64,000 nt of DNA from NCBI RefSeq assembly GCF_000011085.1, contig NC_006396.1:2914001-2978000 (forward strand). Reading direction: 5' to 3'. Shown in pieces: positions 1 through 8,761 of this stretch. The stretch's first letter is position 1. The number at the start of each line of letters is the position of its first letter. Below the pieces are notes generated by a model that worked only from the letters and a program-made list of their open reading frames with translations, searched no databases and had not been told where the DNA came from. A program made the position numbers and the translations under genes. The stretch is from Haloarcula marismortui ATCC 43049. Lineage in GTDB: Archaea > Halobacteriota > Halobacteria > Halobacteriales > Haloarculaceae.

Positions 1-1112
1 TCCTCTCCGGCGTTTCGCTTCGCAGCCGGCCAGTCGTCTGCCGACAGCGCTTCGTCTGCCTCGGCACCTGTCTGGTCTGCGTTCGCTTCGTGCTGTGTCA
101 CAGTGTCGTCGGTAGGCATATCTTCGGGGTACAGGAGACAGGCGGCGGTGTGGTCTGCTGAGTCGCCGACCTCGACGTGGGCGGGATGGACCCGCTCACA
201 CTCGTCGAAGCCCTTCGGGCACCGGCTGACGAATCGGCAGAACGACGCCGATTCGTGCGGCGTCGGCACGTCCCCTTCGATAGTGGGCAGCCGATCCGTA
301 CTGGGGTTCCGGCCGGGAATACTCTGCAGAAGTCCCTGCGTGTATGGATGGTGTGGGTTTGCGAACAGTTCCTTGACGGGTGCTTGCTCAACGACTTCGC
401 CGGCGTACATCACGGCGACGCGGTCAGCAACTTCCGCGATGACGCCCATGTCGTGCGTAATGAACATGATGCCGATGTCACGCTCCGTCTGAATCTCCTG
501 CAACAGGTCCAGAATCTGGGCCTGAATAGTGACATCGAGCGCTGTCGTCGGCTCATCACAGATGAGCAGGTCAGGGTCACAGGCCAGTGCCATCGCGATG
601 ACGGCTCGCTGGCGCATCCCGCCGGAGAACTCGTGTGGGAACTCATCGACACGCCGCGCCGCGTCGGGGATGCCGACTGCACGCAGCAGTTCGATGGCTT
701 CCGACTTGGCTTCGGCACCTTCCATATCGCGGTGGAGCTCTAGCGCCTCGATGATCTGGTTCCCGACAGTGTACACCGGGTTGAGTGAGCTCAGCGGGTC
801 CTGAAACACCATCGCGATGTCCCCGCCACGAACTGACCGGTACTCCTTCTCTGAAAGCGCCGTCAACTCTCTCCCGTCTAATCGTATGGACGACTCCTCG
901 CGGATTTCGCCCGGACTTTCGACCAGTCCCATTATCGAGCGCGCGGTGACACTCTTGCCGGAGCCGGATTCGCCGACAATACCGAGTGTCTCGCCGCGAG
1001 CAATTTCGAAGGACACCCCGTCGACAGCGCGGATCTCCTCTCGGTCGCTGTGGAACACTGTCCGGAGGTTGTCTACGGCCAGCAGTGGCTCGCCGTCTTC
1101 GGTGTGGCTCAT
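1..1112 (-). CDS. Dipeptide/oligopeptide ABC transporter ATP-binding protein (partial, runs off left edge)
   Basis: This is the cytoplasmic ATPase that powers peptide (or related solute) import. It starts at the ATG at 1112 (MSHTEDGEPLLAVDNL) and stays open to base 3, about 370 codons. Visible motifs are Walker A GESGSGKS at about residues 47-54, the ABC signature FSGGMRQRA at about 161 and Walker B LLICDEPTTALD at about 180, as in DppD/OppD. An Opp-type C-terminal region ending near LLYPED is followed by an acidic tail whose end is outside the window. The start overlaps the upstream permease stop by 4 bp (ATGA), so the genes are translationally coupled. Family assignment is firm; substrate is not determinable. 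Confidence 0.93.
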   Translation of the reverse strand, partial: MSHTEDGEPLLAVDNLRTVFHSDREEIRAVDGVSFEIARGETLGIVGESGSGKSVTARSIMGLVESPGEIREESSIRLDGRELTALSEKEYRSVRGGDIAMVFQDPLSSLNPVYTVGNQIIEALELHRDMEGAEAKSEAIELLRAVGIPDAARRVDEFPHEFSGGMRQRAVIAMALACDPDLLICDEPTTALDVTIQAQILDLLQEIQTERDIGIMFITHDMGVIAEVADRVAVMYAGEVVEQAPVKELFANPHHPYTQGLLQSIPGRNPSTDRLPTIEGDVPTPHESASFCRFVSRCPKGFDECERVHPAHVEVGDSADHTAACLLYPEDMPTDDTVTQHEANADQTGAEADEALSADDWPAAKRNAGE

Positions 1113-2569
1113 CCGCCACCACCCCCGGCGGCCGCGCCAGTTGCACCGCCTTCAGCACCCTCGCTCTGTGGGTCGATAGCGTCACGAATCCCATCACTCA
1201 GTGCGTTGAACCCGGTAACGACCAGCGTAATCAGGATACCCGGAATGAGCGAGATGTGCCAGGACTGACTGGCGATGTACGACTGTCCAATGTTGATCGC
1301 CCGCCCCCACTCAGGAGTCGGGGCGGTAATCCCGAGTCCGAGGAACGAGAGGGCAGAGACGGAAATAATGACCCCGCCCAGTGTTAGCGAGGCATAAACC
1401 AAGAGATAGCCGAGGATATACGGTGCCATATGTTTCCGCATGATCACAGTGGGTCGCTGGCCGTAACTCTTTGCCGCGTCGACCCACTCCTGTTCCCCGA
1501 CCTGTAACGCAGGGCCACGCACCGCTCGCCATAGCCCCGGCCAGCGTATTAACGCGAACAGGAGGATGAACAGCATCGCCCCGTTGTACAGCTCTGCTAT
1601 CCAGTGATTCTTGAACACCACTGTCGCAAGAATCACCAGCAACAATGCTGGCATTGCCTGCACGGAGTCACTGGTCAGTACCACGATGAGGTCAGTCACC
1701 CCCTTGTAGTAGGCGGTAACTAATGCCAGCGTCGTCGCAATAAAGCCTGCAATCGCCATCGATCCGAGGCCGATGAACAGCGACACCCGTGCACCAAAGG
1801 CGAGGAAGGTGAACAGGTCCTTGCCGCTGACGAGCGTTCCGACGGGATGGAACCGCCCGAAGTCGTCGTAACTCCAGATTCCGACGTTGCTGTCACCGCT
1901 CCCGCGGGAAGCGGAACCGAGATTCGCCTCGCCGATCGTAATTGTTTCGACTGTTTCCGTGTCCGCGTCGTAGTACTGCATATCGTGGGAGTACGGTCCC
2001 TCGATATTCTCTTCGGCCGTCGTTGGGCCGACAACGGGCGCGAACGCGGCCATCGTGATGAAGAAGACGACGACCGCAAGTCCGAACAGGCCCCAGTAGT
2101 GGCTTCGGAGTCGGTCGATGACGTCGTCAGTCGGCGTCCAGTCAGCGGCGCGATAGTGCCGGCGGAACGTCACATACCCGTACCACAGCCAGCCCAGCAA
2201 GACTGCAACGTATACGTACACCAGCAGGAAGCGAATGAGCCATGCGTACTTCGGCTCAAGGCCGAGGAACGTGCCTTGCCAGGCGCTCCCGTCGTAGTAT
2301 CCTCGGTTGGGTATCAGTTCGCGGCTCAGCAGGTGCGGCAGTTCGCTGAAGAACGCCGACGCACTGGCGAACGCCTCGGCACCGGGCGCGCCCGGAAGTA
2401 GCCCGAGTCCGAAGCCAATCGCGCCGAGCAGCCCATCGAGGTACGTCGGTCCCTCAAGCAACAACAGGAGACAGAGCCCGGCCCCCCACAGCAGTGCCGG
2501 CCTGGGGTGGGCCTTGAGTCGGTCCCGCAACGGTTGATCGATGTCTTCGGTGAGTTCTGTCTCCATCAT
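1109..2569 (-). CDS. ABC transporter permease, DppC/OppC type
   Basis: Inner-membrane permease of the peptide-type ABC importer, 486 aa. The C-terminal half carries the binding-protein-dependent transport domain, including the ATPase-contacting EAA-like loop (EQEWVDAAKSYGQRP) and the following conserved helices (GGVIISVSALSFLGLG). The N-terminal half is longer than in bacterial DppC (about 300 aa) and contains extra hydrophobic segments and an acidic extracellular loop, a common haloarchaeal variant. It ends in a Gly/Ala-rich tail. It overlaps the preceding permease by 4 bp (ATGA at 2566-2569) and the following ATPase gene likewise, forming one operon. Two adjacent Met codons (2569, 2566) make the exact start uncertain by one residue. 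Confidence 0.92.
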   Translation of the reverse strand: MMETELTEDIDQPLRDRLKAHPRPALLWGAGLCLLLLLEGPTYLDGLLGAIGFGLGLLPGAPGAEAFASASAFFSELPHLLSRELIPNRGYYDGSAWQGTFLGLEPKYAWLIRFLLVYVYVAVLLGWLWYGYVTFRRHYRAADWTPTDDVIDRLRSHYWGLFGLAVVVFFITMAAFAPVVGPTTAEENIEGPYSHDMQYYDADTETVETITIGEANLGSASRGSGDSNVGIWSYDDFGRFHPVGTLVSGKDLFTFLAFGARVSLFIGLGSMAIAGFIATTLALVTAYYKGVTDLIVVLTSDSVQAMPALLLVILATVVFKNHWIAELYNGAMLFILLFALIRWPGLWRAVRGPALQVGEQEWVDAAKSYGQRPTVIMRKHMAPYILGYLLVYASLTLGGVIISVSALSFLGLGITAPTPEWGRAINIGQSYIASQSWHISLIPGILITLVVTGFNALSDGIRDAIDPQSEGAEGGATGAAAGGGGG

Positions 2570-3606
2570 GCGTCGTACCCCACGCGTGGGTCGATAATTG
2601 TGTACGCGAAGTCCTGTACGATATTCAGCCCGACGATAAGGAGGATAAACAGATACATCAGTGTTCCAACAAGCGGGAGGTCACCCTGCTCTGCCGCCCG
2701 GAAGAACAGAAGACCGATACCGTTAATCGAGAAGACAGTTTCGACGAGTACTGACCCGCCAATCAGGATGAACGCTTCCGCAGTGATCACCGGCACGAGC
2801 GGAATCAGGGCGTTTCGGAAGATGTGCTTCCACACCAGTACTCGCGGTGAGACGCCTTTGGCCTTGGCCGTTTCGACGTACTTCGAGTTGATCGTTTCGA
2901 GCACGGCAGTTCGGCCGATACGCATCTCTGTCCCCATCGACGCGGACCCGAGCACCAGTGCGGGCGGCAGTATCTGCTTTGTCGCTTTCGCGAGGTTGGT
3001 CCATGCCTGTCCCGGGTCAGTTATCAATCTCGTGGGATTCTTGAGCACGGCGAGGTTCGGCGAGGTCACGACGTTCGTCTCCACGATGAAGCTGGTCCAG
3101 CTGAACCCGAACAGCTGTTCCGACTGCGAGAGCACCGTCACCAGAATGACCGCGAGCCAGAAGTTCGGCATCGCTCGCCAGACAATCCCACCGAAGGAGG
3201 CGAAGTAATCCGAGAACGTATTCGGATTCAGGCCGGCGTAGAAGCCAAGCGGAATGCCGATTCCAAGGGCGATCAGGACCGCCCAGAATCCGAGCCAGAT
3301 CGTCCGCGGTGCGTAGCTAATGATGAGGTCGATGGCCGGCGTCCCGGAGTTGACCACCCACGACTGGCCCAGATCGAACAAGAACAGGTCACTCATAAAC
3401 TCGAAGTACTGTTCCCAGAGCGGTTCGTTCAGTCCCAATCGTTGCTCGATCTGTCGAATCGCGCGCGCATCGCCTTGCGGCCCGAGGATCGCCGCTGCGG
3501 GGCTGAGCGGCCCCAGTCGAATGATTGCAAACGTTACTGTCGTCCCGAAAATGATAACAGGGATTGACAGTACCAAGCGCTTGAGCATATACGTAGCGCG
3601 GCTCAT
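2566..3606 (-). CDS. ABC transporter permease, DppB/OppB type
   Basis: First permease of the peptide-type importer, 346 aa, with about six membrane segments. The N-terminal signature MLKRLVLSIPVIIFGTTVTF and the transport domain with the EAA-like stretch ETAKAKGVSPRVLVWKHIFRNAL are typical of DppB. It pairs with the DppC-like permease downstream to form the membrane channel. It lies 112 bp after the binding-protein gene, with a hairpin in between, and overlaps the next gene by 4 bp. Confidence 0.93.
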   Translation of the reverse strand: MSRATYMLKRLVLSIPVIIFGTTVTFAIIRLGPLSPAAAILGPQGDARAIRQIEQRLGLNEPLWEQYFEFMSDLFLFDLGQSWVVNSGTPAIDLIISYAPRTIWLGFWAVLIALGIGIPLGFYAGLNPNTFSDYFASFGGIVWRAMPNFWLAVILVTVLSQSEQLFGFSWTSFIVETNVVTSPNLAVLKNPTRLITDPGQAWTNLAKATKQILPPALVLGSASMGTEMRIGRTAVLETINSKYVETAKAKGVSPRVLVWKHIFRNALIPLVPVITAEAFILIGGSVLVETVFSINGIGLLFFRAAEQGDLPLVGTLMYLFILLIVGLNIVQDFAYTIIDPRVGYDA

Positions 3607-3672
3607 GGCTTAGCTTGTCTCCGTTGTACGGGTACTTGTGAGTTCATAATCTCTGAGGGCTGCGAAGTTGTT

Positions 3673-3693
3673 CCCGTCACCAACCGTGACGGG
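3673..3693. terminator. Intercistronic hairpin between binding-protein and permease genes
   Basis: A perfect 8-bp inverted repeat, CCCGTCAC / GTGACGGG, with a 5-nt loop (CAACC) lies about 26 bp past the stop of the binding-protein gene and before the permease start. In many ABC operons such a hairpin shields the 3' end of the binding-protein message and gives excess binding protein. That role is inferred here. Confidence 0.5.
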
Positions 3694-3718
3694 GACGGTC
3701 ACGCCAGCAGGGACGCGA

Positions 3719-5584
3719 TTACTCTCTGTCTCCGAGCGACACAGTGTTCATTTTCTGTCGGCTCGGTCCCATCCCGGCAGGCGGAGCAAAGTCGACGTGG
3801 TCGTACCAGAACAGCTCAGTCAGCTCGTGATACACCGGCAGCATGGCGACGTCTTCCCAGTTCGCGTTCTCCATCTCGAGGTACGCGTCGTTCCGGGCGG
3901 TCTGGTCCTCTTCCGTCGGTGCCGGGTTTTCGGCGATCGCCTGATATGCCTCCTCAGCCTGCTGGGCAGCGTCGCCGTTCTCCGGCTGCCAGTTGACGTA
4001 CGAAATCGGGAAATCGAGGCTCGTGTCAGTCTGTGGCGGGTTCAGCAGCTGGAGGAAGTTGTCCGGGGCGGGCCAGTCGGCGACCCAGCCAAGCGAGTAC
4101 ATCTCTAGCTCGCCGTTGCGGCCACGTTCAAGCAGCGTGTTAAACGGCGCCTGATTGACTTCGAGGTCGATGTAGACACTTTGTAGCTGGTCTCGAAGGA
4201 TGCTTGCGGTTTCGCTCCAGACACCGGACTCGTAGATTGTCAGCTCCATGGCGAACCGCTCGTTTTCGCCGTAGCCAGCTTCTTCCATCACCGAGCGGGC
4301 CTCTCCGAGTTGGCTGTCGTCGTAGCCGTACGGGTACTCGTTTTCGGCGCGGTCGTTGTAGTTCTGGGCGCCGCCGGGGAAGATGGACTTCGGCGTGAAG
4401 TTGTAGGCGGGCTCGCCGCGCTGTTTGAACACCTGTTCGACAACGGTGTGCTGATTCATCGCGTACGCGACCGCCTGACGGACCGGCTTGGGTACGCTGG
4501 CCATATTGAACCCGAGATAGAACACCCCGATATTCGATACAGCGGAGTAATTGGCCGTGGCGCCGTTGCGCAACTCGCCGTAGGACCCGATCTGACGACC
4601 CTGGTCGTCTTCCTCTTCGACGGACACCTTCCCGGGGTCGTACTGCGCCGTGGGGAGCTCGAAGATGTCGGCATTGCGGTTCATCGCGTAGTTGTAATTG
4701 GCCGAATCGTTCTCGATGACCGCAAAGTGGACGCCGTCGACGCTCGCGCTCTCGCCGTAATAGTCGTCGTACGCGCTGACCCTGGCCTCAGTGCCGGAGT
4801 CCCACGTGTCGAACTCGAAGGGACCGTTCCCGACCGGGTTCGAACTGGAGAACTCGGCCTGTGTCATCTCGCCCTCATACCCTTCGATATCGCCGACCAT
4901 GCCCTCAGGAACCGGTGAGAAAGAGGAGTACGCGAGCATTTCCAGCGTGGATGCAAACGGTGATTCCAGCTGGATTTCGAGCGTTGTTTCGTCGATAGCT
5001 TCGACGCCGAGCGTCCCGGACTGGTACACTTCCTGTTCCTCGCCGTCGACCGTCTCGGTCGTCGTCTCGTGTGTCACGCCCAGCGAGTCCAGAACGAAGT
5101 AGGCACGACTGGAGTTGCTAGATGCAGTCAGTCGCTCGAACGCGTAGACAAAGTCGCTGGCGGTTACGGTGTCCCCGTTGTGGAAGGTTGCATCCTTCAA
5201 CTGGAACGTGTAGGTTGTGAAGTCCTCAGATACCTCATAGTCCGCAGCCATAAGCCCCTCTACAGCGGGCTGACTGTCGGGATAGTTCATCAGTGGGTCG
5301 AACATCTGCTGGATGACGATTCCCGACTGGGTGTCGGTCGCCTCGATCGGGTCCATCGTCGTCATCGTCCCCGTGTTGACCCGCCAGAGGTCCCCCTCTT
5401 CCTTCAGGTCGGTCCCGACATCGCCCCCACTGTCGTCTGTCGAGTCCATGCCGCCGCCGGTTCCCTCCTCTGCTCCCTCAGTCTCGTCACTATCACTGGA
5501 ACATCCCGCCAGCGCTGCGGCCGCCGCAGCACTGCCCGTTGCTTTCAGAAACGATCGCCGTTCCATGCTACTTGAACGTGGCAT
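3719..5584 (-). CDS. Peptide/nickel-type ABC transporter substrate-binding lipoprotein
   Basis: Extracellular solute-binding protein (family 5, DppA/OppA type) that delivers substrate to the downstream permeases. The N-terminus has a Tat motif (ERRSFLKATG), an Ala-rich hydrophobic stretch and a lipobox LAGC, followed by an acidic Asp/Glu/Gly linker. It is therefore probably exported folded and anchored to lipid. The body (about 560 aa) has family-5 features such as GNGPFEFDTW and VRQAVAYAMNQ. I chose the Met at 5584 (MPRSSSMERRSFLK); Met codons at 5596 and 5566 are alternatives. It is the first gene of a four-gene operon. Confidence 0.92.
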   Translation of the reverse strand: MPRSSSMERRSFLKATGSAAAAAALAGCSSDSDETEGAEEGTGGGMDSTDDSGGDVGTDLKEEGDLWRVNTGTMTTMDPIEATDTQSGIVIQQMFDPLMNYPDSQPAVEGLMAADYEVSEDFTTYTFQLKDATFHNGDTVTASDFVYAFERLTASSNSSRAYFVLDSLGVTHETTTETVDGEEQEVYQSGTLGVEAIDETTLEIQLESPFASTLEMLAYSSFSPVPEGMVGDIEGYEGEMTQAEFSSSNPVGNGPFEFDTWDSGTEARVSAYDDYYGESASVDGVHFAVIENDSANYNYAMNRNADIFELPTAQYDPGKVSVEEEDDQGRQIGSYGELRNGATANYSAVSNIGVFYLGFNMASVPKPVRQAVAYAMNQHTVVEQVFKQRGEPAYNFTPKSIFPGGAQNYNDRAENEYPYGYDDSQLGEARSVMEEAGYGENERFAMELTIYESGVWSETASILRDQLQSVYIDLEVNQAPFNTLLERGRNGELEMYSLGWVADWPAPDNFLQLLNPPQTDTSLDFPISYVNWQPENGDAAQQAEEAYQAIAENPAPTEEDQTARNDAYLEMENANWEDVAMLPVYHELTELFWYDHVDFAPPAGMGPSRQKMNTVSLGDRE

Positions 5585-5637
5585 ATTGATACCCAAATTG
5601 CCCCCTACAAATAGAAGTTATGTCATACAGTAGCTTG

Positions 5638-5647
5638 AAATATTAAA
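5638..5647 (-). promoter_or_regulatory. Candidate TATA element for the ABC transporter operon
   Basis: The minus strand reads TTTAATATTT about 54-63 nt upstream of the chosen binding-protein start, inside an AT-rich stretch (5600-5720) that contrasts with the GC-rich genes. Position and composition fit a haloarchaeal TATA box. This is inferred from sequence only. Confidence 0.4.
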
Positions 5648-5808
5648 CTGCTCGCATGAAGAAATTCAGTTTATTATCTATAGTAATCTTACATGATATA
5701 TCCTGTAGTGAATGTTACCTGAATGCAAATATTCCACCCCACACAACGGAATTATCGGCGGTATTGACCGCGCGCACTGGTTTTTATGTGGATTGATAGG
5801 TGGGAGTA

Positions 5809-5822
5809 ACAGCGGCCGCTGT
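5809..5822. terminator. Palindrome downstream of the ferredoxin gene
   Basis: A perfect 14-bp palindrome, ACAGCGGCCGCTGT, lies 12 bp past the stop of the minus-strand ferredoxin gene. It could help end that transcript or mark its 3' end. The rest of 5597-5833 is AT-rich upstream DNA of the transporter operon with no ORF I would defend. Confidence 0.3.
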
Positions 5823-5833
5823 CAGAAACTGCG

Positions 5834-6175
5834 CTACCAGTCGACGGAGAGTGACCCGTCGCCGTTTGGGTCCGGGGCGATTTCTTCGTTCGTTCGCCGG
5901 TCGATGACGTGGATGATGCCCCGGTCCTTCTTGGCTGGACAGGCCTCCGCGGCCGCGATATTGTGATCGAGGTCTGACTCGTCGATGAAGTACGCCTCGG
6001 GCTTGGCGATGCCAGTGTCCAGGTCAAGCGTCCAATTGCGCGACTTCTCGGCGCATTTGCCCGCGCCGAAGCACTTGTTCGCCTCGAAGATTATTTTGTA
6101 GGGCTTCTCCTCGACCGGGGGGCCGTCCTGTTCGCCGAACTCGCTCGGGTCGACGTGGTCGTCCGCGTCTGCCAT
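5834..6175 (-). CDS. Single-cluster ferredoxin (3Fe-4S type)
   Basis: Small acidic electron carrier, 113 aa. The cysteines are C35 and C41 (CFGAGKC) and C79 in EACPAKK. The middle cysteine of a usual CxxCxxC is replaced by Ala at position 38. This matches the 3Fe-4S ferredoxins that often serve P450s and other monooxygenases rather than the plant-type 2Fe-2S ferredoxins abundant in haloarchaea. It lies 56 bp downstream of, and co-directional with, a MOSC-domain gene, which suggests a redox partnership. Confidence 0.8.
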   Translation of the reverse strand: MADADDHVDPSEFGEQDGPPVEEKPYKIIFEANKCFGAGKCAEKSRNWTLDLDTGIAKPEAYFIDESDLDHNIAAAEACPAKKDRGIIHVIDRRTNEEIAPDPNGDGSLSVDW

Positions 6176-6231
6176 TACGCCCCGTTCGGGATGGACCGTC
6201 TTTCGATTGTCGGTCTCGCCGTTGTTCGCCG

Positions 6232-7017
6232 CTACGTCTCAGTCGTCGAGACGACCTCGACGGGGTCCCCGACGGCGAGCGCCGCGTCGCGGTCGGCCTC
6301 AGGAACGCGGGCGATGAGCATCAGGGTGTAGAAATGGTCGAAGGCGTCCCGGTCGGCCCACTCCGGAAACGTCTCCTGTCGGCGTTCGATGAACTGTTCT
6401 CGGAACCCCGGGGTTTCCTTCCCGGTGTCGGGGTCTCGCTGCGGGACCACACAGCGACCGCAGGGTGTCACCCCTTCGAAGCGGACACTGCCGGCCCGGA
6501 ACGCTGGAGCGTCCGCGCCGACGAAGCGGTCTTCCCAGAACGCCGGGACGCCGCCGACCTCGACGTTCGCCCGGAGTCGTCGGCGCAGTCCGTCGACAGT
6601 CACGTCATCGAACCACGATGCCACCGTTTCCAGTGTCGCGGTACTGATGACCGACGGCCCCATTTCCCGCCGGTCGACGTACCCAAGTGTCTCGTCGCGC
6701 TCGACGGTCAGGTCCACATCGAAAAATTTGCTGAGCCAGTCGGCGGCTCGGGTGCGATCACTTGCATCCCGGAGTCTGAACGACGCGCTATCGCCGTCGG
6801 TGGTGACCGACAGCGTCCCCGTTTCGGTGTCGTAGCCGGTGTCGATGTCGTGGACGCGGCGGGTTCGCTTCCCGTTGACCACGTCGCCGTCGGTGTCGAA
6901 CAGGGCGAACTCGCGGTCGTGCGCCAGCGTCCCGCCCGGACGCATCGATACTGAGTCGCAGTCCATGCCGTCCAGTGCCTTGACGGGGTAGACGGTGAGT
7001 CGTTCGACGTGTGCCAC
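6232..7017 (-). CDS. MOSC-domain protein (molybdenum cofactor sulfurase C-terminal-like)
   Basis: 261 aa with the MOSC N-terminal beta-barrel (VERLTVYPVKALDGMDCDSV) followed by a MOSC domain with the cofactor-associated cysteine in TPCGRCVVPQRDPDTG. Related proteins (YcbX, mARC) bind sulfurated molybdenum cofactor and reduce N-hydroxylated compounds using electrons from a ferredoxin or cytochrome b5. Here no iron-sulfur domain is fused, but a ferredoxin gene follows directly. Family is secure; substrate is unknown. Confidence 0.85.
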   Translation of the reverse strand: MAHVERLTVYPVKALDGMDCDSVSMRPGGTLAHDREFALFDTDGDVVNGKRTRRVHDIDTGYDTETGTLSVTTDGDSASFRLRDASDRTRAADWLSKFFDVDLTVERDETLGYVDRREMGPSVISTATLETVASWFDDVTVDGLRRRLRANVEVGGVPAFWEDRFVGADAPAFRAGSVRFEGVTPCGRCVVPQRDPDTGKETPGFREQFIERRQETFPEWADRDAFDHFYTLMLIARVPEADRDAALAVGDPVEVVSTTET

Positions 7018-7056
7018 TATCGGTTGCTCGGTCGGAACAACGAAAACGTTGTCTGG

Positions 7057-7605
7057 TTACCGGTGAACGTCGACCGATTCCAGCAGCATCTCCTCGGTCG
7101 GCGCGTCGTTGCGGTCGGTGTCGACGCTGCCGATAGACTCGACAACGTCCATTCCGTCGATGACCTTCCCGAAGACGGCGTGCTTGCCGTCGAGGTGGGG
7201 CTGGGCGTCGAGGGTGATGAAGAACTGCGAGCCGTTGGTGTTCGGGCCGCTGTTGGCCATGCTGAGGACGCCCGGGCCGTCGTGGCTGAGTTCGTCGTGG
7301 AACTCGTCGTCGAAGGAGTAGCCGGGGCCGCCGCGACCAGTGCCGGTCGGGTCGCCCATCTGGATCATGAAGTTCTCGATGATCCGGTGGATGTCGATAT
7401 CAGTGTACAGCGGGTCGATGCGCTTCTCGCTGGATTCAGGGTCTTCCCACGCGCCGGTCCCCGGGCCGACTTCGGTCCCGTCGTAGTCGTCGGCCCCTTC
7501 GGCCAGACCGACGAAGTTCTCGACGGTAGTCGGCACGCGCTCGTCGTACAGTTCGACTTCGATCTCGCCCTCTGTCGTGTGGAGGGTTGCAGTCAGGTCA
7601 CTCAT
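7057..7605 (-). CDS. Peptidyl-prolyl cis-trans isomerase, cyclophilin type
   Basis: Cytoplasmic cyclophilin, 182 aa, catalysing proline isomerisation during protein folding. The fold-defining segments are all present: [69 protein letters not shown] and [15 protein letters not shown] start it at ATG 7605 ([10 protein letters not shown]). The frame stays open upstream to 7737, but the extra residues are not cyclophilin-like and would be encoded across a strong hairpin at 7701-7741. It may be co-transcribed with the MOSC gene 39 bp downstream. Confidence 0.93.
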   Translation of the reverse strand: MSDLTATLHTTEGEIEVELYDERVPTTVENFVGLAEGADDYDGTEVGPGTGAWEDPESSEKRIDPLYTDIDIHRIIENFMIQMGDPTGTGRGGPGYSFDDEFHDELSHDGPGVLSMANSGPNTNGSQFFITLDAQPHLDGKHAVFGKVIDGMDVVESIGSVDTDRNDAPTEEMLLESVDVHR

Positions 7606-7700
7606 ACTCAATCGGAGGGAAGCCCGGCAGAAAAGCCTGCCCACTGACCGAGGATTCACGTACTGCAACGAGGCCATCGCCGCCATGGTCTGAGTAGCTG

Positions 7701-7741
7701 TCGCGTGGCGGGACGCGGGAGTCTGACGCGTCGCCACGCGA
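7701..7741. terminator. Strong stem-loop between hydrolase and cyclophilin genes
   Basis: A 10-bp perfect stem (TCGCGTGGCG with CGCCACGCGA) is followed inward by a 2-nt bulge and a 5-bp stem (ACGCG/CGCGT) closing a 9-nt loop. It begins 30 bp beyond the hydrolase stop and about 95 bp before the cyclophilin start. This placement fits a 3' end or processing structure for the hydrolase transcript. Confidence 0.5.
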
Positions 7742-7771
7742 CCGGGAGTGTCGGCTGTTCGTTGCGCTGGG

Positions 7772-8713
7772 CTACGGCAGGTGTGACAGCAGTAGCTCCG
7801 AGACCTGCTCGGGGGCGTCGAACTGGACCCAGTGGCTCGCCGCCGGGAGCCGCTCGACTCGACAGTCCGGGACCCATTCTTCGAGGTCCTGGGTCAGGTC
7901 GAGCGAGAGCGCATCGTCCTGAACACCCCAGATAAGGAGCGTTGACGCTGTCACTGGACGGTTGCCGACCCCGCCCGCCGTGAGCGTCAGCTTTGCGTTC
8001 CGCCGGCCAAGCGCCCGGTAGTAGTTGACCGCGGCCGTGCGCGCGCCCGGCTGCCCGAGCGCCCGCTTGTACCGCCGCACGTCGGTCTCGGTGAAGGCGT
8101 CAGGGCGGGTCGGTCCGTCAGTCAGAATGCGCTCCAGCATGGTGAAATCGTTCCAGCCGAGGCTGGCCTCCGGAAGCGCGGGAAGCTGGAAGAACAGCAC
8201 GTACCAGGAGCGCAATAACTGGTCGACCGAGTGGCGGAGCGCTCGTTCGTATGCCGAGGGGTGTGGTGCATTCAGAACCGCAAGCTGGTCGACAACATCG
8301 GGACGGTCGATAGCGGTCTGCCAGGCGATGACACCGCCCCAATCGTGGCCAACGATGTGGGCCTGTTCGCGGTCGAACGCCGACACGAGGCCCGCGACAT
8401 CGGCGACCAGTTCGTCGATGTGATAGGCTCCGACGCCCTCGGGCTTGTCGGAGTGGTTGTAGCCCCGGAGGTCGGGTGCAACCACGCGGTAGCCGGCGTC
8501 CGCGAGCGCCGGGAGCTGGTGTTTCCAGGCGTACCAGAACTCCGGAAAGCCGTGCAACAGGACGACGAGGTCGCCGTCCGGCGGCCCGGCGGTCACGGTA
8601 TGAAGCCTGATACCGTTCGTGTCGACCAGCTCGTGGATTCCGGGGGTTTCTGCTGCGGGTACCGTCCACGCAGTGCTGTCACGAGCGCTGGCGTGTTGTC
8701 CCATCAGAATCAT
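7772..8713 (-). CDS. Alpha/beta hydrolase, epoxide hydrolase-like
   Basis: 313 aa serine-hydrolase-fold enzyme with an aspartate nucleophile. [10 protein letters not shown] (about 54-63) provides the oxyanion-hole HGFP motif, GHDWGG carries nucleophile D124, and [12 protein letters not shown] near the C-terminus contains the catalytic His. [11 protein letters not shown] is also typical of epoxide hydrolases and related haloalkane dehalogenases. It probably acts on small hydrophobic epoxides or esters in the cytoplasm. Met 8704 is an alternative start. It is 48 bp downstream of a TrpD-like gene on the same strand; no pathway link is evident. Confidence 0.85.
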   Translation of the reverse strand: MILMGQHASARDSTAWTVPAAETPGIHELVDTNGIRLHTVTAGPPDGDLVVLLHGFPEFWYAWKHQLPALADAGYRVVAPDLRGYNHSDKPEGVGAYHIDELVADVAGLVSAFDREQAHIVGHDWGGVIAWQTAIDRPDVVDQLAVLNAPHPSAYERALRHSVDQLLRSWYVLFFQLPALPEASLGWNDFTMLERILTDGPTRPDAFTETDVRRYKRALGQPGARTAAVNYYRALGRRNAKLTLTAGGVGNRPVTASTLLIWGVQDDALSLDLTQDLEEWVPDCRVERLPAASHWVQFDAPEQVSELLLSHLP

Positions 8714-8761
8714 TTCGCCCGCTCGGTAGAAGTGGGTTCCGCTCTGTGGGCCGTTGCCGGC

